Source of the DNA: Methylobacterium sp. E-005
Lineage (GTDB): Bacteria; Pseudomonadota; Alphaproteobacteria; Rhizobiales; Beijerinckiaceae
DNA: 64,000 bases
Reading direction: 5' to 3'
NCBI RefSeq assembly: GCF_022829725.1
Contig: NZ_JAKSYG010000108.1
Location: 34,974-98,973 of the forward strand
A model generated the notes under the pieces. The model did not search any database. It worked only from the letters and a program-made list of their open reading frames with translations, and was not told where the DNA came from. Shown piece by piece: positions 36,623 to 47,965 of the stretch (its first letter is position 1; the number at the start of each line of letters is the position of its first letter). A program made the position numbers and the translations under genes.

Positions 36623-37509
36623 CCGGTGAGGCCGGAAAAAAGCTCCGGCGCGAAGGTTCCCTCGGCCACGAGCGCGACGGGGCCGGTCATGAGGACGTGG
36701 TCGTCGGCGCGCCATTCCACGAACAGCTCGCCGCCCGGCAGCGCGACCTGCGCCTGCCGGCCGATCATCCGGAGCCGGGACGCCGCCACCACGGTGGCGC
36801 AGGCGGCGGTGCCGCAGGCGAGCGTCAGCCCGGCGCCGCGTTCCCACACGCGCAGCTTGATCGTCTCCCGGCTCGTTATCTGGGCGATCGAGATGTTGGC
36901 CCGCTCGGGGAAAAGCGGGTGGTTCTCCAGCATCGGGCCGATCCGGCCGAGATCAAAGGTCTCCGGGTCGGCCTCGACGAAGAACACGGCGTGCGGGTTG
37001 CCCATGTTCACCACGCCCGGCGAGTGCAACACGGGATCGTCGATCGGCCCGACTTGCAATTCGATCCGCCGTGTGTCGGGAAACGGCTCCGACAAGGGGA
37101 TTTCGTCCCAGGCGAGCTTCGGCTGGCCCATATCGACCGTGAAGGCGCGCTCCGAGACCCGGCGCACGCCGAGGAGGCCGGCCCGGGTCTCCAGCATCAG
37201 CCGGCTGCCCTCGGCGGGGCGCGCCATGGCCGGATCGTCGAGCATCGCGTAGGCGACGCAGCGGGTGCCGTTGCCGCAGGCGCCGGATTCCGAGCCGTCG
37301 GTGTTGTAGATCCGCAGGAACGCGTCCGTGCCAGGGCTCACGGGATCGTGCAGCACCATCAATTGATCGAAGGTCGAGCCCGGATCCCGCGCAATCGCCC
37401 GTGCGTCTTCGGGCTGAACCCGTGCGCTGGAGCCACGCAGATCCAGCACCACGATGGCATTGCCGGCGCCGTGCATCTTCAAAAAGCGTCTGTGGGCCAG
37501 TGCGCTCAT
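36619..37509 (-). CDS. dapF: Diaminopimelate epimerase
   Basis: A 296-residue PLP-independent racemase making meso-diaminopimelate for lysine and peptidoglycan. Both catalytic cysteines are visible: C78 in '[10 protein letters not shown]' and a second in '[11 protein letters not shown]' (~230). '[13 protein letters not shown]' at the N-terminus is characteristic. The ATG at 37509 was preferred to an upstream one by family length. It is translationally coupled to mtaB. Confidence 0.95.
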   Translation of the reverse strand: MSALAHRRFLKMHGAGNAIVVLDLRGSSARVQPEDARAIARDPGSTFDQLMVLHDPVSPGTDAFLRIYNTDGSESGACGNGTRCVAYAMLDDPAMARPAEGSRLMLETRAGLLGVRRVSERAFTVDMGQPKLAWDEIPLSEPFPDTRRIELQVGPIDDPVLHSPGVVNMGNPHAVFFVEADPETFDLGRIGPMLENHPLFPERANISIAQITSRETIKLRVWERGAGLTLACGTAACATVVAASRLRMIGRQAQVALPGGELFVEWRADDHVLMTGPVALVAEGTFAPELFSGLTG

Positions 37510-37722
37510 GCGGTCCCGCGGCTCGGAGGGGGTCGGCCGGCTATATGGCAAAACCGCGGGGCCGGCGCGAGGGGCCCTCTGTCGTGGCAGATGCGCCGCA
37601 TCCGCGGCCCTCTGATGCGGCCCTCATGCACGGCCCACTCGCGGGCGATCCCGATCGCCGCTACCCTATGTAGTGGGAAGCCTGGGCGGACGATCCGCCG
37701 GGCCCCGACCGGAGCGCCCATC

Positions 37723-38460
37723 GTGATCCGCCTTCGTCCGCTCGCCGTTCTGTCCATCGGTCTCGCGCTGGTGGCTGGCCCGCTCGCCGCACAGCAGCCG
37801 GCCCCGCCGCCCTCGACCGCACCCTCGCCCGCTCAGACGAACCCGCTGCCGACCACCACGGCTCCGAACCCGGCGGCCGATCCGGGCAGGAGCCCGGCAC
37901 CGGCCCCCGAGCAGGCGGTGGCGCCGCCACCGGCCGGGCAGAGTGCCGTCGGGACGCCCGCGCGACCGACCCTGATCGACAAGCCCGGCGAGCCCGGCGA
38001 CGTCGACGAAGTGACGCTGCCGGCCAAGCCCGCCGCCATCGTCACGGGCAAGACCAAATGGGAGGAGGCGGTGCCGAACCTCAAGCAGGCCTTCGCCCGG
38101 ATCGAGGCCGATCTTGCCAAGCTCGGCATCGCCCCGGCGGGCCGGCCCCTCGCGGTTTTCACCCGAACGGACGATGACGGCTTCGAATTCGAGGCGATGA
38201 TCCCGGTTGCTTCGGCGCCGACCCCGCCCCCAGCGGAGACAGACGGCCTGCGCTTCGGCACGACACCCTCGGGCAAGGCGCTGCGCTTCGCCCACAAGGG
38301 CTCGTACGAGTCGATCGACAGCACCTACGAGACGCTCACCGCCTATCTCGATGCCAAGGACATCGTTGTGCAGGACCGGTTCGTGGAGGAATACGCAACC
38401 GATCTGAAGGACAGCACCGACGATAATCTCGATGTGAATATCTACGCGCTGGTGAAGTAG
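37723..38460 (+). CDS. Secreted GyrI-like domain protein
   Basis: A 245-residue protein. Residues 1-23 form a signal peptide (ending 'AGPLAAQQ'); ~24-90 are a Pro/Ala/Thr-rich linker; ~105-245 resemble a GyrI-like small-molecule-binding domain ('AFARIEADLAKLGIAPAGRPLAVFTRTDDDGFEFEAMIPV' region at 38091-38210, and 'YESIDSTYETLTAYLDAKDI' region). GyrI-like domains usually sense drugs in the cytoplasm, so a periplasmic form is unusual. Start at GTG 37723; ligand unknown. Confidence 0.65.
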   Translation: MIRLRPLAVLSIGLALVAGPLAAQQPAPPPSTAPSPAQTNPLPTTTAPNPAADPGRSPAPAPEQAVAPPPAGQSAVGTPARPTLIDKPGEPGDVDEVTLPAKPAAIVTGKTKWEEAVPNLKQAFARIEADLAKLGIAPAGRPLAVFTRTDDDGFEFEAMIPVASAPTPPPAETDGLRFGTTPSGKALRFAHKGSYESIDSTYETLTAYLDAKDIVVQDRFVEEYATDLKDSTDDNLDVNIYALVK

Positions 38461-38764
38461 CAGGCTGCCCTTCGCGGAACCGCGCATCTCCCCCCGTTGC
38501 AGAAGGGAGATGCGCGCGGCACGGAGCCCTCGATCCCGAATCTGTCCGATCCCCAGCATGATCGAACCCTGGCCAGTTTGGGTCGTGCTTCCGATCGGTC
38601 CGGCTGTCCGCGGCGCAGCAGGGACGGATCAGGTCCGATCGCACGATCAGCGGACGCGCATCCTCAGACCCATCGGCGTTGCTGCAGCTGTGGTCCTCGC
38701 TGAAGTTCGCCACCAGATCGCGAAACTGCTCGGGCTTTGACGCGGCACGCTGTATAGCGGTGCC
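38461..38764. other. Intergenic stretch between GyrI-like and GST genes
   Basis: About 304 bases. It holds the hairpin at 38481-38516 and a short open frame (38510-38740) with no family-like features or good ribosome binding site. I see nothing else. Confidence 0.45.
38481..38516 (+). terminator. Strong hairpin after the GyrI-like gene
   Basis: CGCGCATCTCCC (38481-38492) pairs perfectly with GGGAGATGCGCG (38505-38516), a 12-bp stem with a 12-base loop, 20 bases after the stop. There is no T tract, so it is a possible terminator or mRNA 3' stabiliser rather than a textbook intrinsic terminator. Confidence 0.5.
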
Positions 38765-39409
38765 ATGACCGCCCGCACCCTCTACTACGCCCCCGGCGCC
38801 TGCTCGCTCGCCGCCCACATCATCCTGGAGGAATCCGGCCTGCCCTACGAGGGCATCAAGCTGGACCTCGCGGCGGGCGATCAGCGGCGGCCGCAATACC
38901 TGTCCATCAACGATCGAGGCCGCGTGCCGGCTTTGACCGAGGACGGCTGGGTGCTCACCGAATGCGCCGCGATCCTGCGCCACGTCGCCCGTCAGGTACC
39001 GGAGAAGGGGCTGTGGCCCATGGATGCCCGGGAGCAGGCCGCCGCCGACGAGTGGCTCGGCTGGCTCGCCTGCAACCATCACATCACTTACGCCCATGTC
39101 CGCCGCCCGGAGCGCTATACCGACGACGAGGGTGCCTTCGAAGGCATCAAGACGAAGGCGGCCAACACCTACGCGGATCTCGCCACGATGACCGAGGTAC
39201 GCCTCTCGGACGGCGGCTGGGCGGTGGGCGACCGCTTCAGTGTGGTGGACGCTTACCTGATGGTCTTCTGGTTCTGGGCGAATGGACCGACGCTGCGGTT
39301 CGACATGGCCGGGCGCTTCCCGGCTTGGACCGCCCATGCCCACCGCGTCGCCGAGCGCCCGGCCGTTCAGGCCGTCTTCGCCCGCGAGGGGTTGCCCCTC
39401 CCCCGCTGA
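38765..39409 (+). CDS. Glutathione S-transferase
   Basis: A 214-residue soluble enzyme. The N-terminal thioredoxin-like half opens 'LYYAPGACSLAAHIILEESGLPYE' (positions ~38777-38848), and 'RVPALTEDGWVLTECAAIL' is the glutathione-binding cis-proline/TE(S) region. The C-terminal helical domain includes 'FSVVDAYLMVFWFWA'. 'PGACSLAAH' is typical of bacterial beta-class GSTs; a catalytic cysteine would be C14. It conjugates or peroxidase-reduces unknown electrophiles. It ends 50 bp before the TetR operator. Confidence 0.9.
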   Translation: MTARTLYYAPGACSLAAHIILEESGLPYEGIKLDLAAGDQRRPQYLSINDRGRVPALTEDGWVLTECAAILRHVARQVPEKGLWPMDAREQAAADEWLGWLACNHHITYAHVRRPERYTDDEGAFEGIKTKAANTYADLATMTEVRLSDGGWAVGDRFSVVDAYLMVFWFWANGPTLRFDMAGRFPAWTAHAHRVAERPAVQAVFAREGLPLPR

Positions 39410-39459
39410 CAGGGTTCGGTCGCGGCCCCCTTGCCGCGCCCTATGAATCAGCCTACAGC

Positions 39460-39482
39460 GCGTACCGTACGGTACGGTACGC
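39460..39482. promoter_or_regulatory. Perfect 23-bp inverted repeat ahead of tetR-ilvC (TetR operator)
   Basis: Half-site GCGTACCGTAC, one central G, then its exact reverse complement. It ends 12 bases before the tetR start. Size, symmetry and position are those of an autoregulatory TetR/AefR operator. Because ilvC follows tetR by 12 bases, the site may control ilvC too. Confidence 0.75.
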
Positions 39483-39494
39483 TACTTCGAGACG

Positions 39495-40148
39495 ATGCAG
39501 GCCAGCGCGACAGCACAGCAGGACGCTCCCTCGGCACGCCAGCAGGCGGTGCTGGATGCCGTTCTCGGCCTGATGGTCGAGGACAGCGAGCAACTCACGA
39601 TGGACGCCGTGGCGCGCCGGGCAAGTTGCTCGAAGGAGACGCTCTATAAGTGGTTCGGCGACCGCGACGGGCTGCTGACCGCGACGGTGCGCTGGCAGGC
39701 CTCCCGGGTCCATGCCGGGCACGACGCCGCGCAGGTGCTCGACGGCGCGACCCTGCGGGAACGCCTGCAGGACTTCGCCGTGACATGGTTGGAGGTCATC
39801 ACCGGCCCGACTTCGGTGGCGCTGAACCGCATCGCCATCGCGCATGCGGGCTCGCGCAAGAGCAATCTCGGCGGCATCGTCCTGGCGAATGGACGTTTCG
39901 CCATCGGCGAGCGGGTGAAGCCCGTGCTGGAGGCAGGGCGCGCCGCCGGCCTGTTGGCCTTTGCCGACAGCGAAGCCGCCTTCCGCACCTTCTTCGGCCT
40001 CGTCGGCCGGGATATCCAGATCCGACTTCTGCTCGGCGAGACCCTCGACCTCGACGGGGTCGGGATCCGGCGCGATGCGGGCCGCGCCGTCGAGCAGTTC
40101 CTGGCCCTCTACGGCCGGGCCAAACCCGACCCGAACCACCAAACTTAA
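39495..40148 (+). CDS. TetR/AcrR-family transcriptional regulator (AefR-like C-terminus)
   Basis: A 217-residue repressor-type protein. The helix-turn-helix region 'LTMDAVARRASCSKETLYKWFGDRDGLLTATV' (39594-39692) is typical TetR. The C-terminal part ('AGRAAGLLAFADSEAAFRTFFGLVGRDIQIRLLLGE') matches the AefR-like TetR_C_7 type. The ATG at 39495 lies 12 bases after a perfect operator, leaving a very short leader. ilvC begins 12 bases after its stop, so regulator and ilvC share a transcript. The inducer is not known. Confidence 0.85.
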   Translation: MQASATAQQDAPSARQQAVLDAVLGLMVEDSEQLTMDAVARRASCSKETLYKWFGDRDGLLTATVRWQASRVHAGHDAAQVLDGATLRERLQDFAVTWLEVITGPTSVALNRIAIAHAGSRKSNLGGIVLANGRFAIGERVKPVLEAGRAAGLLAFADSEAAFRTFFGLVGRDIQIRLLLGETLDLDGVGIRRDAGRAVEQFLALYGRAKPDPNHQT

Positions 40149-41180
<1,032 letters not shown>

Positions 41181-41226
41181 TCTTTCGGGACGACGCGGCC
41201 GGGCCTTGCTCGGCCGCGGATGCGCG

Positions 41227-41256
41227 GGGCCGGTTACGCGAAGGCGTAGCCGGCCC
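41227..41256 (+). terminator. ilvC terminator hairpin
   Basis: GGGCCGGTTACGC (41227-41239) pairs with GCGTAGCCGGCCC (41244-41256) across a GAAG loop, 13 bp with one G-U. It starts 46 bases after the ilvC stop and is followed by TTCGCGTTCC. It very likely ends or stabilises the ilvC transcript. Confidence 0.6.
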
Positions 41257-41349
41257 TTCGCGTTCCAGGTTGCCCGATGCGCGTCATCCCGGCCATAAGC
41301 CCCCCAGCGGTCCCGCCGGTACGAGGACCGGCAAGCGGGGAGGACACGC

Positions 41350-42003
41350 ATGGCATCGCTCTATTCCGACGCGCACCGGGCGCTGCAGGAGGAGTTCGGC
41401 ACCACCAAGCTCGCGGTGCGCCTCGACGAGAACTGGGTCCACGAGAGCATCCAGCCGGAGGAGGCCGCCTTCATCGGCTCCCGCGACATGTTCTTCCTCT
41501 CGACCGTCGACCCCGACGGCATGCCGACCGTCTCCTACAAGGGCGGCCCCACGGGCTTCGTGAAGGTGCTCGACGCCGGCACGCTCGTGTTCCCCGGCTT
41601 CGACGGCAACGGCATGTTCTACTCGATGGGCAACATCGAGGGGCAGGCCAAGGTCGGCCTGCTGTTCATCGATTTCGAGACGCCCCACCGCATCCGTGTC
41701 CAGGGCCATGCGACGCTGCTGCGCGACGATGCGATAATCGCCGAGTACACCGAGGCCAAATACCTCGTGAAGGTTGCGGTGACGAAGATTTGGGTCAATT
41801 GCCCGCGCTACATCCACAAGTACCAGAAACTCGAGCAGAACAAGTATGTGCCGCGGCCTGACCGCGAAACCCCGCTTGCCGCTTGGAAGCGTCTCGATCT
41901 CGCGGGCGACGTGATCAGCGATGCCGACAAGGCGCGGGTCGCCCAGGAGGGCCGGCTAGAAGTCTCTGAGTACGAGGCGCTGATGGCCCGCGGCGAGGCT
42001 TAA
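41350..42003 (+). CDS. Pyridoxamine 5'-phosphate oxidase-family FMN protein
   Basis: A 217-residue split-barrel flavoprotein. 'FIGSRDMFFLSTVDPDGMPTVSYKGG' (~41-66) is the FMN-binding beta-barrel start, followed by 'VFPGFDGNGMFYSMGNIEG' and 'GLLFIDFETPHRIRVQGHATLL'. This pattern matches small PPOX-family oxidoreductases rather than PdxH itself. The substrate is unknown. It is monocistronic, between the ilvC terminator and the AT-rich MCP upstream region. Confidence 0.8.
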   Translation: MASLYSDAHRALQEEFGTTKLAVRLDENWVHESIQPEEAAFIGSRDMFFLSTVDPDGMPTVSYKGGPTGFVKVLDAGTLVFPGFDGNGMFYSMGNIEGQAKVGLLFIDFETPHRIRVQGHATLLRDDAIIAEYTEAKYLVKVAVTKIWVNCPRYIHKYQKLEQNKYVPRPDRETPLAAWKRLDLAGDVISDADKARVAQEGRLEVSEYEALMARGEA

Positions 42004-42186
42004 TTGTTCCCTGCGGGCCGCCCTAGCAAAGTCGGACGGCTGGCACTCAATTCTTGCGCCGAAATTTCAATCCAAGAGAGATAAATCGAATTAGAGCGGA
42101 TGCAAATAAAGCACAATATGTGTATGTGTCTTTCGTCCCAACTGATCGTATTATAATTCCGAATTTCTTGACGGTATGAAAGGGTC

Positions 42187-44313
42187 TTGTTAAAAAACAG
42201 CTCGAATTTCGTTACCCGCTTCTTCACGGGCATTCCGAGTATGTTTTCGCTGCCACTGCGCGTTGCCGTAATCTGCAGCGTCCTGATCGCTGCGGTTTTC
42301 GCGGGTGGGACGACTTTTCTTACCCGCCGGATCAGCGCCTCCTTCGAGGAGCAGACAGCCAAGAGACAGTCGGAAACCTTGTCGAACGAAGCGCACGAGG
42401 TCCGAATTCGCCTCGCCGTCGCGGCCAAGGCTGCCGAGACCATTGCGGCCTCCGCCTCTTCCCTGCGCGCCGGCGGCATCCAGGATCGCGGAGTCTACGA
42501 TGCGATGCTGCGCGAGCTGCTGCGGACAAATCCCAACCTGATCGCGACTTGGACGGGATGGGAGCCGAACGCCCTGGACGGGCGCGACAGCGCGTTCGCA
42601 GGCACGCCCTCCTCGGACAGGAGCGGTCGCTTCATGCCCTACTGGAATCGCGGCAGCGGCGCGATCAAGCGGGAGGTCCTTACCGGCTACGAGGCCGAGC
42701 CGGACGGGGCCTATTACCTCCAGCCGAAGACGCTGAACCGTTTGGTGGCCATCGAACCCTACATCTACCCGGTGGCCGGGAGGGACGTCGTCATGATGTC
42801 GTTCGGCGCACCGATCATCGTGGACGGCGTGTATCGCGGCACCGCCGGCGTCGACATCGATCTCGGATCGCTGAATGCCCATCTCGGCGCGGTGAAGCCG
42901 TTCGGGACCGGCTATCTCGCCATGGTCTCGGCGAGCGGAACGACCGTCGCGCATCCGACCGGCGCGGCTGGGAAGCCGTTGCAGGACTTCGACGCATCGA
43001 CGGCCACCGCGGCCAGGCAGGCGATCGCGGCGGGGGCCATGGTGGTGACCGACGCCCCGGGCCCGGACGGGGCGCTCTGGCGCTACATGGCGCAGCATAT
43101 CCAAGCGGGGGAGGCCCCGGACCGCTGGGCCATCGTGGTCGCGGTGCCGGTGGCGACACTCACGGCCGCCGCCGATCAGGCGCGCGCGATGCTGATTGGC
43201 ATCTCGGTCCTCTGTGTCCTGATCGGATGCGCGGTCATCTTCACCGCGCTGAGTCGCCTCGTCGGAAAGCCGATCCGCGCTCTCGGCGGCACCATCGGCG
43301 TCATGGCGGCAGGCGATTATGGGGCGGACGTGCCCGAGGCGCGGCGCCGCGACGAGGTCGGGCTGGTCGGGCGGGCCGTCCTGAAGCTGCGCGACGGCCT
43401 GCGGGCGCAGGCGGAAGCCGACGGGCAGGCGCGGGCGGTAGCGCAGGCCGCAGCCGATCAGGAGCGCAAGCGGATGACGTCGGATCTGGCGAACACATTC
43501 GAGCAGGCGGTCGGCGGCATCGTCGAGACGGTTACGCGTGCGGCCACCGAAATGCAGAGAACCGCCAAGACGTTGGCCGCCACGGCGTCGGAGACCGCCG
43601 GCCAATTGACGACCGTCGCGGCCGGGGCCGAGGAGGCCGCCTCCAATGTCCGGGCCGCGGCCTCGGCGGCCGAGGAACTCGGCAGCTCCGTGCAGGAGAT
43701 CGGGCGTCAGGTCCAGGGTTCCGCGCAACTCGCGAAGGCCGCGGCGGAGGAAGCCGGGCGTACGGTGCGGCTGGTGGAGGATCTGAGCGCGGCTGCGATG
43801 AAGATTGGGGACGTGGTGGCGCTGATCAGCGGTATTGCGGGCCAGACCAATCTGCTGGCCCTCAACGCCACCATCGAGGCTGCCCGGGCTGGGGAGGCCG
43901 GCCGGGGCTTCGCGGTGGTGGCCGCCGAGGTGAAGGCGCTGGCCGAGCAGACCGCAAGGGCGACCGATGAGATCGCAGGCCAGATCGCCCGTGTCCAGGA
44001 TTCGACCGCGCAGGCGGCCTCGGCGATCGGCAGCATCACGACGCGCGTCGACGAGATCAGCGGCGTGACCACGACGATCGCGGCTGCGGTCGAGCAGCAG
44101 GGCACGGCAACCCAGGAGATCGTCCGCAACGTGACTCAGGCCGCCGCCGGCACGGGCGGGGTGACGACGAACATCGCACGCGTGGCCGACGCCGCCGACA
44201 TGACCGGCTCGGCCGCGAACCACGTGCTGGACTCGTCCGCGAACCTGTCGCGCCAGTCCGAGCTTCTCCGGGCGGAAGTCGGCCGCTTCCTCGGTACGGG
44301 GCGCGCGGCCTGA
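42187..44313 (+). CDS. Methyl-accepting chemotaxis protein with dCache-type sensor
   Basis: A 708-residue transmembrane receptor. A first helix (~21-42) is followed by a periplasmic Cache-like sensor (~55-320; '[34 protein letters not shown]' region), a second helix (~330-352), a HAMP domain, and a long signalling helix bundle ending near '[30 protein letters not shown]', the CheA/CheW-contact hairpin. The TTG at 42187 has GAAAGGG just upstream; ATG 42241 is a shorter alternative. No che genes adjoin. The ~180 bp upstream are unusually AT-rich for this region. Confidence 0.9.
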   Translation: MLKNSSNFVTRFFTGIPSMFSLPLRVAVICSVLIAAVFAGGTTFLTRRISASFEEQTAKRQSETLSNEAHEVRIRLAVAAKAAETIAASASSLRAGGIQDRGVYDAMLRELLRTNPNLIATWTGWEPNALDGRDSAFAGTPSSDRSGRFMPYWNRGSGAIKREVLTGYEAEPDGAYYLQPKTLNRLVAIEPYIYPVAGRDVVMMSFGAPIIVDGVYRGTAGVDIDLGSLNAHLGAVKPFGTGYLAMVSASGTTVAHPTGAAGKPLQDFDASTATAARQAIAAGAMVVTDAPGPDGALWRYMAQHIQAGEAPDRWAIVVAVPVATLTAAADQARAMLIGISVLCVLIGCAVIFTALSRLVGKPIRALGGTIGVMAAGDYGADVPEARRRDEVGLVGRAVLKLRDGLRAQAEADGQARAVAQAAADQERKRMTSDLANTFEQAVGGIVETVTRAATEMQRTAKTLAATASETAGQLTTVAAGAEEAASNVRAAASAAEELGSSVQEIGRQVQGSAQLAKAAAEEAGRTVRLVEDLSAAAMKIGDVVALISGIAGQTNLLALNATIEAARAGEAGRGFAVVAAEVKALAEQTARATDEIAGQIARVQDSTAQAASAIGSITTRVDEISGVTTTIAAAVEQQGTATQEIVRNVTQAAAGTGGVTTNIARVADAADMTGSAANHVLDSSANLSRQSELLRAEVGRFLGTGRAA

Positions 44314-44332
44314 CACCCATTGAGCGAGCGCG

Positions 44333-45115
44333 TTACGCAGCCCTTCGGGCGACGATGAACACCCGTGGAAAGGCGAGCAGGCGGCGTCCGTCGCTGCGGC
44401 AAGGATAGGCCCCGTCGATCGCGCGGGCATAGGCGGCCAGGAAGCCGGTTCGCTCCTCGGGATCGAGCGGCTCGAGGAACGGTCGTAGCCCCGTGGCGCT
44501 CACCCAATCCACAATGGCGGCGGCATCCGCCATGCGGTGGTGATGGGCGGTGCGCCAGACATCCACCTCTGCGGCCGAGGGCGCCAGCAGGTCGTAATAA
44601 CCAGCCGGCTCCAGCATCCGCCCGAGGCGGCCTGCCACCGCCGGGTCTCCGATCGCGGCCGCCCAGGTGTCAGCGCTGGCAACCTCCCGCATCAGGCGGT
44701 GCGTGGGCTCAGCGAGGTTGTCGGGCATTTGCACGGCCAGCACGCCGCCCGGGGCGAGGAGACCGAACAGCCGCGGCAGCAGGGTCGCGTGGTCCGGCAG
44801 CCATTGCAGGACGGCGTTGGCGTAGATCAGGTCCGGCGCCCGGTCCGGAACCCAGCTCGCGGCATCGGCCTGCGCGAAGGTCAGACCGGGCAGCCGGGCC
44901 CGGGCGCTCTCCAGCATGGCGGGTGAGGAGTCGAGGCCGATCACCTCGGCGTCGGGGAAGCGGGCCGCGATCAGCGCGGTGGAATTACCGGGTCCGCAGC
45001 CGAGGTCGTAGGCCAGACGCGGCGTGTCGAGGGGAACGCGGGCGAGGAGTTCGGCTGCCGGGCGCGTCCGCTCGTCCTCGAAGCGGGTGTAAAGGGCGGG
45101 GTTCCAGTCGGCCAT
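44333..45115 (-). CDS. tam: Trans-aconitate 2-methyltransferase
   Basis: A 260-residue SAM-dependent enzyme. '[24 protein letters not shown]' opens the protein exactly as Tam does. Motif I is '[13 protein letters not shown]' (~37) and '[10 protein letters not shown]' (~99) the post-I motif. Methylation detoxifies trans-aconitate, an aconitase inhibitor. It is the last gene of a minus-strand run (trpS, HAD, tam), 22 bp after the HAD gene. Confidence 0.9.
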   Translation of the reverse strand: MADWNPALYTRFEDERTRPAAELLARVPLDTPRLAYDLGCGPGNSTALIAARFPDAEVIGLDSSPAMLESARARLPGLTFAQADAASWVPDRAPDLIYANAVLQWLPDHATLLPRLFGLLAPGGVLAVQMPDNLAEPTHRLMREVASADTWAAAIGDPAVAGRLGRMLEPAGYYDLLAPSAAEVDVWRTAHHHRMADAAAIVDWVSATGLRPFLEPLDPEERTGFLAAYARAIDGAYPCRSDGRRLLAFPRVFIVARRAA

Positions 45116-45137
45116 CGCAACCCTTCGTCGGTCCCGT

Positions 45138-45839
45138 TCAGCAGCCGAGCTGGTCGGCGAGATCCGCCAGATCTCGTGCCGCGTGGGTGACCGGCACGGT
45201 GGGCGCAGTCTCGCCCCCGGCCGGGCCGTGCTCGTGCGGCCGGGCGATGTGGGCCGTGGACAGGCCGTGGCTCGCCGCCGCCGCGAGATCGTTCGAGTGG
45301 GCGGCCACCATCATCGTCTTGCTCGCCTCAAAGCCGAAGGCCGCGATCGCGTCGCGGTAGAGCGCCGGCTTCGGCTTGTAGTCGCGGGAATAGCCGGCGC
45401 CGAGCACCGCGTCGAAGATCAGGCGGTTCCGGCGGGCGAGGTCGGCCATCAGCCGGATATGCCCGTTCGAGTTCGGGGCCAGAAGGTGCTTCTCGCGTAA
45501 GCGCCGCATCGCGTCCGGCACCTCGGGCCATGCGTCGAGCCGGTGCCAGGCCTGGACCAATTCGCGCTGAACCTCCGCGGACACGTCCGCGATTCCGAAT
45601 TGCGCCAGCACGTCGGGCAGGGATTCGGCTTGCAGCGTGTCGAGGTCGACGAAGGGCCGGGCACCCGAGCGCACCGTCTCCATCGATGGATTGTACTGAG
45701 CCCGCCATGCATCCGCGAAGGCGCCCCCATCGAGGTTCGACGCGACGGGCGCGAGCAGACGCGCGGCCTCGCGTGCGACGCCGGAGCGCCAGTCGACCAG
45801 TGTCCCGAAGACGTCGAAGACCAGCGCCCGGATGGTCAT
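45138..45839 (-). CDS. Haloacid dehalogenase-like hydrolase (type II dehalogenase)
   Basis: A 233-residue HAD enzyme. Nucleophile motif '[11 protein letters not shown]' (D9), 'SNGHIRLM' (motif II, ~122), lysine in '[11 protein letters not shown]' (motif III, ~150) and '[11 protein letters not shown]' (motif IV, ~178) are as in (S)-2-haloacid dehalogenases. Substrate is probably a short haloacid, or a phosphate ester. Its ATG overlaps the trpS stop by 4 bases. Confidence 0.85.
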   Translation of the reverse strand: MTIRALVFDVFGTLVDWRSGVAREAARLLAPVASNLDGGAFADAWRAQYNPSMETVRSGARPFVDLDTLQAESLPDVLAQFGIADVSAEVQRELVQAWHRLDAWPEVPDAMRRLREKHLLAPNSNGHIRLMADLARRNRLIFDAVLGAGYSRDYKPKPALYRDAIAAFGFEASKTMMVAAHSNDLAAAASHGLSTAHIARPHEHGPAGGETAPTVPVTHAARDLADLADQLGC

Positions 45840-46900
45840 CGCACCGCCTGAAGGCTAGGACCGCGTCGGACGAAGCCGACGATGTCCTTGACGGCGTCCA
45901 GCGTCGGGGCGGCGATGGCCTCGGCGCGGGCGCTGCCATCGGCCAGCACGGCGTCGATATGGCCGGGATCGGCGGTGAGGCGGCGCATCTCCCCGGCGAT
46001 CGGCGCGAGGCTCGTCACGGCGAGGTCGGCTAAAGCGGGCTTGAAGGTCGAGAACTGGGCCCCGCCGAAATCGCGCAGCACGTCCTCCCGGGTGATGCCG
46101 GCGAGCGCCGCGTAGATCCCCACGAGATTGTCCGCCTCAGGCCGCTCCTTCAGGCCGGCCACCTCGGAGGGGAGAGGCTCCGGATCGGTCTTGGCCCGGC
46201 GGATCTTCTGCGCGATGGCATCCGCATCGTCCGTGAGGTTGATGCGGGCATTGTCGGACGGGTCCGATTTCGACATCTTCTTGGTGCCGTCGCGCAGCGA
46301 CATGACCCGGGCGGCCGGGCCGCCGATCAGCGGTTCGGTGATCGGGAAGAACGCGTCACCATGGCCATGCGCGGCGATCGACCCCGCGAAATCGGTGTTG
46401 AACTTCTGGGCGATGTCTCGGGTCAGTTCCAAATGCTGCTTCTGGTCCTCGCCCACGGGGACATGCGTCGCGCGGTAGGCCAGGATGTCGGCTGCCATCA
46501 ATACGGGATAGTCGTAGAGCCCGATCGAGGCGTTCTCCCGATCCTTGCCGGCCTTGTCCTTGAACTGGGTCATGCGGTTCAGCCAGCCGAGGCGGGCGAC
46601 GCAGTTGAAGATCCAGGCGAGTTCGGCGTGCTGATGCACTTGGCTCTGGTTGAACACGATGGAGCGCTTCGGGTCGATGCCGGCGGCGAGGAACGCGGCC
46701 GTGACCTCGCGGATCTGGCCGCGCAGGGCCTCCGGATCCTGCCAGAGCGTGATCGCGTGCATGTCGACCACACAGTACAGGCACTGCGCTTCACGCGCCT
46801 GCATTTCCACGAAGCGCTTCACCGCCCCGAGATAATTGCCAAGGTGCAGGTTGCCGGTGGGCTGGACGCCCGAGAAGACCAATTCGGTGAACGCGGCCAT
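45836..46900 (-). CDS. trpS: Tryptophanyl-tRNA synthetase
   Basis: A 354-residue class I synthetase charging tRNA-Trp. The HIGH-equivalent '[13 protein letters not shown]' is at ~13-25 and KMSKS in 'GTKKMSKSD' at ~205. 'DMHAIT' and '[14 protein letters not shown]' are typical TrpRS. The ATG at 46900 fits the family. It is translationally coupled to the HAD gene. Confidence 0.95.
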   Translation of the reverse strand: MAAFTELVFSGVQPTGNLHLGNYLGAVKRFVEMQAREAQCLYCVVDMHAITLWQDPEALRGQIREVTAAFLAAGIDPKRSIVFNQSQVHQHAELAWIFNCVARLGWLNRMTQFKDKAGKDRENASIGLYDYPVLMAADILAYRATHVPVGEDQKQHLELTRDIAQKFNTDFAGSIAAHGHGDAFFPITEPLIGGPAARVMSLRDGTKKMSKSDPSDNARINLTDDADAIAQKIRRAKTDPEPLPSEVAGLKERPEADNLVGIYAALAGITREDVLRDFGGAQFSTFKPALADLAVTSLAPIAGEMRRLTADPGHIDAVLADGSARAEAIAAPTLDAVKDIVGFVRRGPSLQAVR

Positions 46901-46992
46901 CGGCGCCGATCCTGAGCAGTACAAGGCCGGGGCTCCGCGCCAGCCGGGCGGGGGTTACTCGCACCCGTAGGCTGGACCGGTCAAGGATGCGA

Positions 46993-47754
46993 TCACGGCT
47001 CCCGCGTGGGCAGCTTCGCGCTGGGGCAGAGGTCGACCAGGACACAGCGCCCGCAGGCGGGGCGCTGATGGTGGCAGACCTTCTGGCCGTGCAGCATCAG
47101 GATCTCGTGATTGTCGTAGAGATCCTGCGCGCTCCAATCGGCCGGGAGCTGCGCCCGTAGAATCGCGTGCGACGGTCCGACATCGACCCGCTTCCCGATC
47201 AGGCCGAGGCGCTGGGCGACCCGGTGATGGTGGCTGTCCACCGGCAGGGCCGGCATCCGCAGGGTGGAGAAGGACAGGACCGCCGCGCTGGTCTTCGGAC
47301 CGATGCCCGGAATCGCCTGCAGCCACCCTCGCGCGGCCTCGACCTCCATATCGGCCAGGAAGGCGAGATCGAGGGTCCCGCACCGGTCGCGGAGCGTCCG
47401 GAGCACGTCGCGGATGCGCGGCGCTTTCAACTCCGGCCATGTCACGCCCGCGATGGCAGCTTCGATCTCTGGCACGTCGGCGTCGATCACCGCCTCCCAG
47501 TCCGGGAAGCGCACCCGCAGCGCCTTGAAGGCCCGGCCGGATTCAGCGTTACGCGTCCGGTGCGACAGCAGCGAGGAGACGAGTTCACTGACCGGATCGA
47601 GACTGTGGAAGTACGGGATCGGGCAGCCATAGACCGGGCAGAGCCGGCCGTGGATCGCGAGCGCCTTCTCGGCGAGGGCGGGATCGCCGGGGAAGGGGTC
47701 GATCTTTCGGCCGGTCCGCCGGTGGGTTTCGGTTTGAATCGGAGCGAGGGGCAT
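46993..47754 (-). CDS. Endonuclease III-like HhH-GPD DNA glycosylase
   Basis: A 253-residue base-excision repair protein. The helix-hairpin-helix 'IPGIGPKTSAAVL' (~155) contains the Nth lysine, 'PVDSHHHRVAQRLGL' the catalytic aspartate, and 'CHHQRPACGRCVLVDLC' the [4Fe-4S] cluster (C-x6-C-x2-C-x5-C). 'RKIDPFPGDP' precedes the glycosylase fold. The frame stays open upstream to 47862, but those 36 residues overlap the mazF remnant, so the ATG at 47754 is preferred. Substrate specificity relative to Nth/MutY is unresolved. Confidence 0.8.
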   Translation of the reverse strand: MPLAPIQTETHRRTGRKIDPFPGDPALAEKALAIHGRLCPVYGCPIPYFHSLDPVSELVSSLLSHRTRNAESGRAFKALRVRFPDWEAVIDADVPEIEAAIAGVTWPELKAPRIRDVLRTLRDRCGTLDLAFLADMEVEAARGWLQAIPGIGPKTSAAVLSFSTLRMPALPVDSHHHRVAQRLGLIGKRVDVGPSHAILRAQLPADWSAQDLYDNHEILMLHGQKVCHHQRPACGRCVLVDLCPSAKLPTREP

Positions 47755-47868
47755 GGCGGTCGAATCCGCGAGCCGTCGCTGCTGTTCCGAGCTGCAGAGG
47801 ACAGCGGCGATCTGTCCGACCGAGGGCCGATAGCTGATGACACGGCGCGCGGCGGCGTTCATCTGGAC

Positions 47869-47965
47869 CTACGAGACGATCAGTGCCGGGCGGCGTCCCT
47901 CCCGTTCGGTCTCACGCACAGGTCCGGACACGACGCGGATCAGCTGTCTCGCTTCCAGCGACGAA
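47869..47965 (-). pseudogene. mazF/pemK-like toxin remnant
   Basis: On the minus strand a frame reads '...RVVSGPVRETEREGRRPALIVS' and then stops (TAG 47871-47869). This matches the N-terminal signature of MazF toxins (VDFDPxRGxEQxGRRPALVVS). Only ~30 residues remain, with no obvious start or C-terminal half. It directly follows the antitoxin remnant, as in a mazEF operon. Confidence 0.5.

Noticed and set aside
38510..38740. 76-residue open frame between the GyrI-like and GST genes
   Set aside because: No ribosome site or motif, and it overlaps the hairpin at 38481-38516.
41196..41220. Hairpin CGCGGCC/GGCCGCG right after ilvC as the main terminator
   Set aside because: Its stem is 7 bp and no T tract follows; the 13-bp hairpin at 41227 is the stronger candidate.
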